Assembly: GCA_963575745.1 (NCBI GenBank)
Contig: CAUYUJ010014205.1
Coordinates: forward strand, 197,501 to 247,500
Direction: 5' to 3'
Source: Prorocentrum cordatum
Lineage: Eukaryota > Sar > Dinophyceae > Prorocentrales > Prorocentraceae
Length of the DNA: 50,000 nucleotides
Of this stretch, positions 30,548-38,882 are shown in pieces. The position numbers and the translations under genes were made by a program. The notes under the pieces are model-generated. The model searched no databases, was not told the origin of the DNA, and saw only the letters and a program-made list of their open reading frames with translations. The first letter of the stretch is position 1, and every line of letters starts with the position of its first letter.

Positions 30548-31573
30548 ATGGCCTCTGGAGACGAGCCCGTGCCCGTGGCGCGGCCTGGGCTATGGGTCAA
30601 CTCGGAGCTCGCGCCGGAGGCCCTGCAGGCGCTGGAGCTCGCGGCAGGCGACCTCGTGCAGGTCGGGGTGCTGGACGCCAGCTGGGCCTCTCAGGGCTCC
30701 GAGATCGTCCGTGTCGTTGGGGGGCCGACGCTCGACCAGGAAGGCCTCCTCTTCGAGTTCGAGAGCTTGGGGGCCTCGGACGCGCTCTTCGAGTGGCACG
30801 CGCGGGCTCGCGGGGAGAACGGAGCTCGGCCCGCAGACACCCTGCTGCACGCATGCTCCGTGCAGGCGAAGGCTTGCCGGGCGACGGGGCCTGCAGGGCG
30901 GGCGGTCGAGCACGTCAACCTGATCCGCCCGATCAGCGAGGAGGGGGCGCTCGAGCTGTTGCGATGTTGGGGCTGCGAGCAGCTTCCTGGGGCCAGCGGC
31001 GCGGAGGAGAGCGGCCAGCGGCCTGCCAGGCAGCGGGCCAAGGCGGCGCCTGCGGTACCCAAGCCTGCGCGGCGGAGGGCGCTGCCAGCGTTGAGCCCGC
31101 GCGCAGAGATCGGGCCGACCGACGACGAAGAAGGCAGCGAGGAGGTGTCGCACGTCCTCGTGGAGCAGCCGCGGCCGCCTGCCGGGGCTCGCCGCGCACG
31201 GGAGCTGCTGCCGCTGCCTGGCCCGCTGGGCGCAGGACGTGCTCGCGCTGCCCTGCCGACGCCTCGCGGTCGCCGCGCCGAGGATCGCTTGGCCGAGCCT
31301 CAGGCCGCCCGCAGCAGCCAGGACGCGCAGACGGTGCTGGCGGCGCGCGCCGCCGAGAGGGCTGCTGCTGGGAGGCCCTCGCGGGACCGCATGGCGAGGA
31401 GCTCGTTCGAGCGGCAGCCGTGCGAGAGGTTGCTGGGGCGGAGGGCCCCGTCTGGCGACCACGAGTCGGATGGCGAGCAGGTCGGCGACTCAGAGCACGA
31501 GATGGACGTGGAGTCGCGGGACGCGAAGGTGCGCCACGACTACTTCATCGGGCTGGCCGCCCGGAAGCCTTGA
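30548..31573 (+). CDS. Gag-like first ORF of the recombinase element
   Basis: A 341-residue frame from ATG 30,548 (MASGDEPVPVARPGLWVNSE). The frame is open further upstream but that part is not protein-like, so I prefer this ATG. Residues ~10-145 form a compact conserved-looking region (LELAAGDLVQVGVLDASWAS, EHVNLIRPISEEGALELL). The rest is Ala/Arg/Glu-rich, as in many gag proteins. Position before the RT and resemblance to first ORFs of related dinoflagellate elements suggest a structural RNA-binding role. No zinc knuckle is present. The stop at 31,571 is followed by gag-like text in other frames, so the original protein was probably longer. Confidence 0.55.
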   Translation: MASGDEPVPVARPGLWVNSELAPEALQALELAAGDLVQVGVLDASWASQGSEIVRVVGGPTLDQEGLLFEFESLGASDALFEWHARARGENGARPADTLLHACSVQAKACRATGPAGRAVEHVNLIRPISEEGALELLRCWGCEQLPGASGAEESGQRPARQRAKAAPAVPKPARRRALPALSPRAEIGPTDDEEGSEEVSHVLVEQPRPPAGARRARELLPLPGPLGAGRARAALPTPRGRRAEDRLAEPQAARSSQDAQTVLAARAAERAAAGRPSRDRMARSSFERQPCERLLGRRAPSGDHESDGEQVGDSEHEMDVESRDAKVRHDYFIGLAARKP

Positions 31574-32444
31574 CTGCTGCTCAAGAACGGGTTGGAGCAG
31601 CTGAGGAGGTAATTCGCGGGGCGGGGGTCGCCCGGCGAGCTGCCAGCGCGCTGCACGGCTTGCCTCGACACGGTGTTCTTCCTCGAACACGGGCCGAAGG
31701 CCATCGGCGCAGCCGAGGTGCGGCTGCTGCGGACGCTCGCGCGCGCGCTGGATTTGGCTCTGGAGGGACAGACCGTGCAGGCACTGGATGTGGTCATGCA
31801 GGAGTTAGGCGCGGACCCTTGCCATCAAGGATGGGGGTTGGCACGCGGCGCAGTGGCTTGCCGTGGCGCCGATGGATGCCGAGCCATGCGCTGCCTCGAG
31901 GTCAGAGGAGTCTGCGGCCAGGAGGGTCGCGCACGCCGAACTCAAGAGGGAGGAGCTCAGGGCGAAGCTGCATCTGAAGAAGAGCTCTTTCTAGGGACTC
32001 GGCCGGGAGAGGTCGCCCGAGGGGGCGGCCCCTCCTGCAGGCCACCGCGGGAGCCGCCCGCGCACGACAGTGAGCGGGACCCCCGAGTCCCTCTCCAGGC
32101 TGGCCGCGGCGCCGACGGCACCGCCGTCGAGCGAGGTCCGCCACGTGGCCGCAGCCGCGATCGGAGCCGGTCGACCAGCCCCTCGGCGCGGCCGCGGGAA
32201 GGGCGGGCGAGGCCGCCCAGGCGGGCGGGGGGTCGCGCCGCCGCCGCAGCCGCCGCGGGGCGAGAGGGAGGAGCCGGCGCGGCGCGTGATGTTGGCGGAA
32301 GAGGCGGTGGCGCCCCGTCCCGGGGGCGAGCCGTCGCACAAGGAGCTGAAGGCGCAGCACCCCAGGCACGAGAAGGAGTCGAAGAGAGCCTACAGCGTCA
32401 GGATGGCAATGCTGATGAGGCAGTCGAGACCCGAGACTAGGTAG
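31574..32444 (+). pseudogene. Continuation of the gag-like region, broken
   Basis: After the stop at 31,573, protein-like text goes on in other frames: FLEHGPKAIGAAEVRLLRTL and LDLALEGQTVQALDVVMQEL (~31,677-31,810), then Glu/Lys-rich helix (AHAELKREELRAKLHLKKS), then a Pro/Arg/Gly-rich stretch and HPRHEKESKRAYSVRMAMLM ending at 32,444. Basic and low-complexity content fits nucleic-acid binding. Two frame changes and stops near 31,573 and 31,610 break it. Confidence 0.45.
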
Positions 32445-32551
32445 ACGGGCAGCAACGAGGGGCCGAGGGATCGACACCCGCCCCACAGGCTCTCGGCGGT
32501 GAAGGGCGTTCTGGCGCGGCCAGCCGCAGCAGGACACGCCTGGAGCACATT

Positions 32552-34567
32552 GTGAAGTTGGTCGACACCTGCCGCAGGGGCCCAGGAGAGCTCGGGTCCT
32601 TTCTCCGCCATTCTGGTCCAGCTCAGCCAGATCCGCGGGTAGCACGTCGTCGGGACCTCCTCCCGCTGCCCTTGCCGGAGCAGGGGTCTTTCCAGGTGGT
32701 GGAGAATATGTTCAGGAGCGGCAGGGCGCTCGATCGCGATATCGAGCTGATCTACAAGGGGTGCTGCGAAGGCCTTGAATGGGTCATCATCTGCGGGCTC
32801 TACTTCGAGGCTGGGGGGCGGAAGGGCGGATCTCCCGCGCCTTGGTCACGCGCGGCCAGCCTTGCCCAGCGGGCCGCCCTGGGCCTCATCAGCGAGGCCG
32901 CGGCCTACTTCTGCAGGGAGCCGCTCGCCGCGCTCGAGGAGCTGGACTGGGGCAGGGTCGTGCAGGCGAAGGCCCTCGCCTACACCGGACAAGAGGTCGA
33001 GCGAGGCTGCCCGTTAGTTCTAGGCGAGCTCCTCCCCAGGCTGCTTGCTGCAGGGCTTGCGGGATCTGTCAGCGCCCTGGACCTTGCAGCCCCGCGCGTG
33101 CAGAAGTGGCTCCTCGACCCGACGACCCTGCTAAAGCCCCCTTCAGAGTGGCCGACAGAGGTGCCGAAGGCGTCAGTGCAGGTAGCGAGCGACGAGGAGA
33201 GGCACTGCATTTGCGAGCACCTCGTCCGAGTAGGGATCTTCGAGCCAATCGAGGAGGACGCCATCTTCAGCGTCGACGGGGTACCAGTTCTTGCAGGGGC
33301 GCTTGCTGTCGTCAAGAAGGGGGCCGCCGCGACGGGCTTCTGGACGGTCACGCGCCTGATCATCAACCTGGTGCCCCAGAACGCGTACCAGCGCATCGCC
33401 GAGACCGACCTGGACAGCCTGACGCCGAGCTCGTCGTGGACAGGCATCGTCCTGGGCGAGGGACAGGGGCTCTTGTGGTCGTCCGATGACCAGTCAGGTG
33501 CCTTCCACTTGTACTCGCTGCCGCCGCAGTGGCGGGGCTACATGGCGGTGCGGAAGCAGGTGCCTGGCGCCCGAGTGGGCAGGCCCGACCTCAAGTGGGC
33601 CCGCATGTCCGTTGCCGTGATCCCGATGGGGTGGTTCTCTGCGGTGAGCCTGTTCCAGCACCTCCATCGCCGGCTGGGCATCGGAGACGGGCCGCACAGC
33701 GCCAGGTTCGCGGAGTCCTGCGAGTGGAGGCGTGACCAGCCGCTCCCGCTGTTCTCACGGAAGCAGCGGCAGACTTGGGTGCAGCATTACCTGGATGACT
33801 TCGACACGCCCGAGATTGTGCCCGAGAGCGTTGCCACCATGCTCGAGAACACGATTGGAGAGTACCAGCTCAGGCAGCGAGAGGCCCACAGCAAGGCGGG
33901 GGTCCCATGGGCGGACAAGCAGGCTGCATGCCGGCAGAGGCGTTTGGTCCGCATGGGGGCCCTCGTGGACGGCACCGCTGGGCGCGTGGGGGTCACCATT
34001 GAGAACTTGCTGGACGTCGGGCGGATGGCCCTGTGGCTCCTGGAGCAGACGTGGGTGACCCCGAAGGCGTGCCTTATGGTCCTTGGGCGGCTGGCGAGGG
34101 CCTTCGAGATCAGGAGGCCGCTGTTCGCCACTCTCAATCAGGTCTGGGTCCTCCCTGAGCTCAGAGCGGCAACCGCTAGTGCGGGAAAGGCGCTCGTGAA
34201 GCCGTTCAAGCTGCCTGCTGAGGCGCGCGCTGAGCTGCTCTCAGCGGTGAGCCTCCTGCCGATGGCCTACACTGACATACGGGCATTGCTCGACGCGGTC
34301 GTGCTGGCCACCGACGCGAGCGAGGAGGGCGGCGGCTTGTGCTACACGACAGGCCTTACCCAGCACGGTGCCCAGACTGCTGCCCAGCCAGTCGGGGAGG
34401 AAGGCTTGGCCTTCACGCCGCGCGGCGCCATGAGCTCCCGGATACCGCAGGCGCTGCTGCAGGACGACCGTCGTGCTCTTTGGCCTCATCGGAGGGGTTG
34501 GGGCCTCCATGGTGGCTTTGTCGAGGTGCCCGTGCCGCGTTGTCATGTACGTGTCGTCGGAGATTGA
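32552..34567 (+). CDS. DIRS/Ngaro-type reverse transcriptase with first part of RNase H
   Basis: A continuous 671-residue frame; it opens with GTG at 32,552, so the true start is probably an upstream ATG or a fusion to gag. RT motifs: A is SSDDQSGAFHLY (residues 310-321), B is IPMGWFSAVSLFQHL (357-371), C is YLDD (413-416, codons at 33,788). The N-terminal ~200 residues are an RT-proximal extension. At residue 588 (codon 34,313) ATDASEEGGG gives the first catalytic Asp of RNase H. The frame runs on to 34,567 but from ~34,440 the meaningful text moves to the methyltransferase frame (+1). Residues needed for catalysis are all present. It would synthesise element cDNA. Confidence 0.8.
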   Translation: MKLVDTCRRGPGELGSFLRHSGPAQPDPRVARRRDLLPLPLPEQGSFQVVENMFRSGRALDRDIELIYKGCCEGLEWVIICGLYFEAGGRKGGSPAPWSRAASLAQRAALGLISEAAAYFCREPLAALEELDWGRVVQAKALAYTGQEVERGCPLVLGELLPRLLAAGLAGSVSALDLAAPRVQKWLLDPTTLLKPPSEWPTEVPKASVQVASDEERHCICEHLVRVGIFEPIEEDAIFSVDGVPVLAGALAVVKKGAAATGFWTVTRLIINLVPQNAYQRIAETDLDSLTPSSSWTGIVLGEGQGLLWSSDDQSGAFHLYSLPPQWRGYMAVRKQVPGARVGRPDLKWARMSVAVIPMGWFSAVSLFQHLHRRLGIGDGPHSARFAESCEWRRDQPLPLFSRKQRQTWVQHYLDDFDTPEIVPESVATMLENTIGEYQLRQREAHSKAGVPWADKQAACRQRRLVRMGALVDGTAGRVGVTIENLLDVGRMALWLLEQTWVTPKACLMVLGRLARAFEIRRPLFATLNQVWVLPELRAATASAGKALVKPFKLPAEARAELLSAVSLLPMAYTDIRALLDAVVLATDASEEGGGLCYTTGLTQHGAQTAAQPVGEEGLAFTPRGAMSSRIPQALLQDDRRALWPHRRGWGLHGGFVEVPVPRCHVRVVGD

Positions 34568-36101
34568 CAAGGCGGCGAAGCGTTGCGTGCGGCAGAGGTG
34601 GCCTGGAGTGATCGAGCTTGGCGACATCACCAAGGTCACGTCAGAGGCCTGGGCTCAGCTGGGTCGCGTGGCGAGCGAGGTGGCCTCCCTCGCCGTCATC
34701 GCGGCGGGGTCCCCGTGCACCGACCTGAGCGGGCTGAACGCCGCGGGGCAGGGGCTCTCCGGCAGCAAGAGAGGGCTGTTCTTCGAGCTGCCGCGGGCCT
34801 TCAAGGCGATAGAGCAGGCGTTCGGGATCAAGCGCGCGCGCTGGCTTGTGGAGCACGTCGCAGGGATGCGCTCGGAGGACCTGGCAGTGTTCTCACAGCA
34901 GCTGGGAGTTACGCCGCACAGGATCGAGGCGATGGACGCGGGCCTGGTGAGGAGGCCCCCGCTTTACTGGCTGTCGTGGGCTCTGCAGGCAGGCGCTGGG
35001 GTGATCGACCTCACTGACGAGGAGAAGTACTTCAAGGTCAAGCTGCACGTGTCGCCGTCCGACTTTCCTGCCTGGGCTGAGGGCGGCAGGGGCCTGCTCG
35101 AGCCCAAGCATGCGCTGCCCACCTTCGCCGAGCTGCAGAAAAGGAAGTCACCTCCAGCTCTGGCGGTCCGGATCAAGAGAGCGTCAGAGACCGCGATTGC
35201 GAGGTGGACGGAGGCTAGCTACGTCTCACAGGTGTATAATTTCGAGGACGAGAACCTGCTCTGGAACACCGGACGTACTGCCTGGCGGATTCCCTCAGCT
35301 GATGAGCGCGAGACTTTAATGGGCTTCGACCGCGGGTACACACGCGCGGCCGTGAAGGAGTCCGTTCCGAGCCTTGAAACAGAGATCATCAGGTCGTCGC
35401 TCATCGGCAACTCATTATCCGTTCAAGTCGTGTCCTACATCCTCGCACAGCTCTTGGCTCGAGAGGCGGAACAAGGTGCTCCGCCTATCGGGCCCTTCTT
35501 GCAGACGGGGATAGCCCCGGAAGCTCGGGGCCGCGCGCCCGATTTCAAAGCCGCCGAGATACAGGGCCAGGAACTTGAGCAGCAGCTGGTGTTTAAGTAC
35601 TTGCGCATTGCTAGCCGAGGAGGGACGGACGCGCGGCTCGACTTGCAGTCCCCTTTTCGAGCGAAGGCGTGGCCTCGATCGGGGCTGCAGACCAGTGTGT
35701 GGACGTGGTCGATTGGGCACGGCTACCCCTGGCGCGAAGACGGGCACATTAATGAGCTGGAGGTCGGAGCCGCGGTCAACGCCGTCAAGTGGAGGTCGCG
35801 GACTGCGACCAGGTTCAGATCAAGATACCTCCACTTGCTTGATTCGCCGGTGGCCGCTAGTGTCCTGGCCAAGGGCAGGAGCAGTGCGAGACGACTGGGG
35901 CTGGATGCGAGGCCACGCAGCCTACCTCCTCGCTACTGGCTGCTACCCGATGTACGCGTACATCGACACGGACGACAACCCGGCGGACGTCCCGAGCCGC
36001 TGGTTCGACGGCTGCCGCAGGACCCGCCCCCGCCGTGGACCGCGCGGTGCTGGTACGCAGGGCAGCCGAGGCGCGAGCGCGGCGGCGAGCTCGGCCGCTA
36101 G
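34434..36101 (+). CDS. DNMT3-like cytosine-C5 DNA methyltransferase, then RNase H middle
   Basis: Open frame with no ATG before the domain; the methyltransferase begins at VVLFGLIGGVGASMVAL. Counting from codon 34,473: motif I FGLIGGVG (3-10), motif II SSEID (28-32), motif IV AAGSPCTDLSGLN with catalytic Cys 82 (codon 34,716), motif VI EHV (127-129, usually ENV), motif VIII RRPPLYW (160-166), a target-recognition region (~170-270), motif IX-like ADERETLMGF (276-285) and motif X IGNSLSVQVV (311-320). The GSPC-DLS ... GL ... LFFE pattern is closest to DNMT3. Then GHINELEVGAAV and LHLLDSPVAASVLAKGRSS supply the Glu and second Asp of RNase H. Meaningful text ends near 35,890. It could methylate element or host DNA; activity is untested. 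Confidence 0.85.
   Translation, partial: APGYRRRCCRTTVVLFGLIGGVGASMVALSRCPCRVVMYVSSEIDKAAKRCVRQRWPGVIELGDITKVTSEAWAQLGRVASEVASLAVIAAGSPCTDLSGLNAAGQGLSGSKRGLFFELPRAFKAIEQAFGIKRARWLVEHVAGMRSEDLAVFSQQLGVTPHRIEAMDAGLVRRPPLYWLSWALQAGAGVIDLTDEEKYFKVKLHVSPSDFPAWAEGGRGLLEPKHALPTFAELQKRKSPPALAVRIKRASETAIARWTEASYVSQVYNFEDENLLWNTGRTAWRIPSADERETLMGFDRGYTRAAVKESVPSLETEIIRSSLIGNSLSVQVVSYILAQLLAREAEQGAPPIGPFLQTGIAPEARGRAPDFKAAEIQGQELEQQLVFKYLRIASRGGTDARLDLQSPFRAKAWPRSGLQTSVWTWSIGHGYPWREDGHINELEVGAAVNAVKWRSRTATRFRSRYLHLLDSPVAASVLAKGRSSARRLGLDARPRSLPPRYWLLPDVRVHRHGRQPGGRPEPLVRRLPQDPPPPWTARCWYAGQPRRERGGELGR
35880..36034 (+). pseudogene. RNase H C-terminal part, frameshifted
   Basis: In the frame one base on from the methyltransferase ORF, text reads MRGHAAYLLATGCYPMYAYI followed by DTDDNPADVPSRWF. 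D-N-P-A-D-x-P-S-R is the hallmark end of RNase H in DIRS-type elements and supplies the last catalytic Asp. The frame change falls near a GGGG run at ~35,897. The frame stays open to 36,105, overlapping the recombinase start. Confidence 0.65.
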
Positions 36102-36972
36102 GTGACTCGCGCGTTGCAGCAGTCACGCGGGAGCGATACGTCGTCGCCAAGCACAGGCTGCTGGCGTTCTGGGCGGCGACCGGCAAGCGGCCCAGGCTCG
36201 TTCAAGAGATTGATGAGGGCGTTGCCGCTTACATCGAGCATGTGTGGCGCACCAATGGCTCGCTGCTGCAGGTGAACAACACCTTGGCGGCCGTCCCTTT
36301 TTTTCACGCCGCGGATGAGCGGCAAACTGAAGCTGAGCTGGAAGCTTCAGAAGGCGTGGTTGCGGCTGGAGCCCAACGTGCGCGCCCTGCCGCTGTCACC
36401 GCTGTGTGCAGCCGCCATCGCCGGCGCCTTCTGCTGGTGGGGGCACGGGCGGACCGCCGCGATGCTCCTGGCAGGATATGCATGTTTCCTGAGGTCAGGC
36501 GAGATGCTGCACTTCAGGCGTCGGGACGTCCGAGTCTTCCGAGAGCGTGGAGTGGCGATCTTGGCGCTGCGGAAGACAAAGACCAGCCAGCGAGGGGGCA
36601 CTCGGAGCTGGCGGTCGTCCGTTCGCAGGCGGCAGAGCGCTTGCTAGTGAAGTATTTGTGGCGCCGCTGGCGCCCGATGAATTGCTTCTCGGCTCGCCGC
36701 GCAGCGAGTTTTGCCGCCTGTTCCGACAGGCTGTCGCTGCCCTCGGCCTGAGCCAGCAAAAAGTCACCCTCTACTCGTTCAGAAGAGGGGGTGCCACAGC
36801 TGATTTTCTATCTCATGGATCTCTAGAGAAAACGCTTCTCAGAGGTCGTTGGGCGAGCGCCAGGTCTGCTCGCATATATGTTGTTGACGCTGTGGCAGCA
36901 CTAACAGATTGCCAACTTAGTCCTCAGCAAGAGGCCGATGCGCGAGAATTGGCCTCGCATCTTGCTTCCTAA
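36035..36972 (+). pseudogene. Tyrosine recombinase, split over three frames
   Basis: N-terminal core-binding text RVAAVTRERYVVAKHRLLAF (from ~36,110) is followed after a T7 run (36,298-36,304) by a second frame, CFLRSGEMLHFRRRDV, with the first catalytic Arg at 36,492. Around a G5 run near 36,594 the frame changes again, then once more. The last frame (to 36,972) reads LYSFRRGGATADF (H-x2-R box with Tyr in the His position, Arg near 36,781), RGRWASARSARIYV with the Trp and the nucleophile Tyr at 36,877. The enzyme would integrate a circular DNA copy by site-specific strand exchange, in place of an integrase. It ends just before the B1 repeat. Confidence 0.75.
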
Positions 36973-37131
36973 TGTGATCCCGTTCCACCAACCCCTCTAT
37001 ATCCTTGACACACACTTAGACATCCTTCCTCCCTCCTCTCCTTGTGTGACAGTAGGCGAGTAGGGAGCTACCCAGGCGAGGATATGGGGGAGTCGCCCAT
37101 CGAAACGATGCGCAGAGATGGGGTCCATGGA

Positions 37132-37390
37132 AGAGTTGCGATTCCCTGATGTGTTTCCCGGGCCCTGGGGATTTTGTCCTAGGGGTGCTTGTCGCCCGAG
37201 CCCGCCTGTCTGGGGCCTTCCCTGGAGTAAGGTCAAGGCTGGCGGTGCGGGCTCTTCCTCTACCCTCTCAGGGGGGGCGGGCGGTTGCTCGTGGCGTCTC
37301 CTTGGGCCCTGGTGACATCAGGCTCACCTGCACTCATCTGAACACAGTGCTCTGGCTGAGCCGTAAAAAGCTGGGGGGACGGGGGCATAT
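37132..37390 (+). repeat. Split direct repeat B1
   Basis: 259 bases starting AGAGTTGCG and ending GGGGGCATAT. It matches B2 with a few substitutions and one ~16-base insertion (TTCCTCTACCCTCTCA region near 37,255). Its last three bases overlap the first three of A2. Confidence 0.9.
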
Positions 37391-37471
37391 GTGCTCTCTC
37401 CGAGTGGTTTATGCCCTAGGAAACGCCCAAATAAACGGCCAGCCGTCCGTGGACTCCATAGTCATCTTGTG
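37388..37471 (+). repeat. Split direct repeat A2
   Basis: 84-base copy of A1. It directly follows B1, sharing the TAT, which is the junction expected if A and B are joined in a circular intermediate. Confidence 0.9.
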
Positions 37472-37505
37472 CCACCTCCCGTGTCTTTGCCTGGGTCTTT
37501 TTCTC

Positions 37506-37748
37506 AGAGTTGCGGTTCCCTGATGTGTTTCCCGGGCCCTGGGGATTTTGTCCTAGGGGTGCTTGTCGCCCGAGCCCGCCTGTCTGGGGCCCTCCCCGGA
37601 GTAAGGTCAAGGCTGGCGGTGCGGGCTCGGGGGGCGGGCGGTTGCTCGTGGCGTCTCCTTGGGCCCATGTGGCATCAGGCTCACCTGCACTCATCTGAAC
37701 ACATTGCTCTGGCTGAGCCGTAAAAAGCTGGGGGGGACGGGGGCATAT
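37506..37748 (+). repeat. Split direct repeat B2 (right end)
   Basis: 243-base copy of B1 ending GGGGGCATAT and running straight into a TA-repeat. A 34-base unmatched spacer (37,472-37,505) separates it from A2, a small departure from the canonical adjacent A2-B2. Confidence 0.9.
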
Positions 37749-37994
37749 ATATATATACACACATATATACATACATACATGCATACGTACCCATATACAT
37801 ACGTACATACGTACATACGCACATACGTACATACGTACATACGTACATACGTACATACGTACATACGTACATACGTACATACGTACATACATACATACAT
37901 ACATACATACATACATACATACATACATACATGCATGCATGCATGCATGCATGCATGCATGCATGCATGCATGCATAATACATGCATGCATGCA

Positions 37995-38036
<42 letters not shown>

Positions 38037-38280
38037 CATACATACATACATACATACATACATACATACATACATACATACATACATACATACATACATG
38101 CATGCATGCATGCATGCATGCATGCATGCACGTATCTACACACATACAAGTTTGTAAATGCAAATGTATGGATGTGTGTATGTAAATGTATGTGGGGATG
38201 TAGATGCATATGTGTATGCATGTGTATTTATATACACCTATGTATCTGTATCTGTGTACGTTAATGCGCATGTATATGTC
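37749..38280. repeat. Long TA/ACAT/TGCA microsatellite
   Basis: Starts with TA repeats, then ACATACGT, CATA, TGCA, a longer TA run (~37,998-38,032), CATA again and TGCA again, and decays to imperfect TGTA. It begins exactly where B2 ends. TA and TGCA units are self-complementary. Long frames on both strands are repeat artefacts. Confidence 0.95.
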
Positions 38281-38689
38281 CACGAGCCGCATTGGCCCAT
38301 TTGGGCTGGACGCGTGCGTCGACACCTGCGGCGACCAACGTGCGAGATTATCGAGTTGAGCACTCAAGTGAGTGGGGTTGCGCGGACTGTGCTTGTGCAG
38401 GTCACGGCTCTTTAGCAGCTATTCTTGCATTATTATCGCATCGTGCAGGTGGGGGGATCAGTTCGCCTGCTCTGACTAGTCTCAGGAGCTCTGTCAGAAG
38501 TAATTGCATCCGTGCCACTGGCGCCGTGAAAGGGTTTTTGCGGTTATGACCTGAAGTTTGACAATTCCGAGACATGTCGGAACCATGTGAAGACGTTTTT
38601 TCGTGACCAAGCATGTTTTATGAATTGGTGGTTCGTAGAGCCTTCTTTTGTATTGTTTTACCATATGCACGACTCGAGTTACCAGATTC
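38281..38689. other. No gene seen
   Basis: Unique-looking DNA without a recognisable frame or RNA. Confidence 0.4.
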
Positions 38690-38877
38690 GACCAGTTGCT
38701 CACATGTCCCTTCTCATATTTACCCGTTGTAATGGTATCCCTTTGCCGCCGCTGCTTTTGCTCTGGGGCACGGACGCTGGAAGTTGCCGTGCCCGCCCTC
38801 TACGCGCTTTACACCATCCGCCTTATACTTCGCGCTGCTGAAACGTACTCATGTCACCGCTACGTCCTCATTTCTAG
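38690..38877 (-). other. Second copy of the 19.0-19.2 kb exon-like segment
   Basis: About 190 bases align with 19,011-19,190. On the minus strand it reads VRFSSAKYKADGVKRVEGGH, matching the first copy's conserved KYKAD and GG motifs, but has a stop just upstream and another downstream. The sequence to its right is a CTC tract instead of the continuation seen in the first copy. Confidence 0.45.
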
Positions 38878-38882
38878 TTTCT

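Larger units (their letters stand above)
30283..37748 (+). mobile_element. Tyrosine-recombinase retrotransposon carrying a DNA methyltransferase
   Basis: About 7.5 kb bounded by split direct repeats in the order A1 (30,283) - ORFs - B1 (37,132) - A2 (37,388) - B2 (37,506), the arrangement known from Ngaro/PAT-type members of the DIRS order. Between them are a gag-like ORF, RT, a DNMT3-like cytosine-C5 methyltransferase, RNase H and a tyrosine recombinase. No integrase, LTR or target duplication is seen, as expected if integration uses the recombinase on a circular intermediate. Joining the flanks across a 3-base overlap restores a continuous TA/ACAT microsatellite. The repeats are almost identical (82 of 84 in A), so the insertion looks young, yet six frame changes are present. 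Published work describes DNMT-bearing retrotransposons in dinoflagellates; whether this is that family must be checked. Confidence 0.85.

Noticed and set aside
37416-38367. Long frames of Tyr-Val-Cys-Met and Tyr-Ile-His-Thr repeats
   Set aside because: They are translations of the CATA/TGCA microsatellite, present on both strands.
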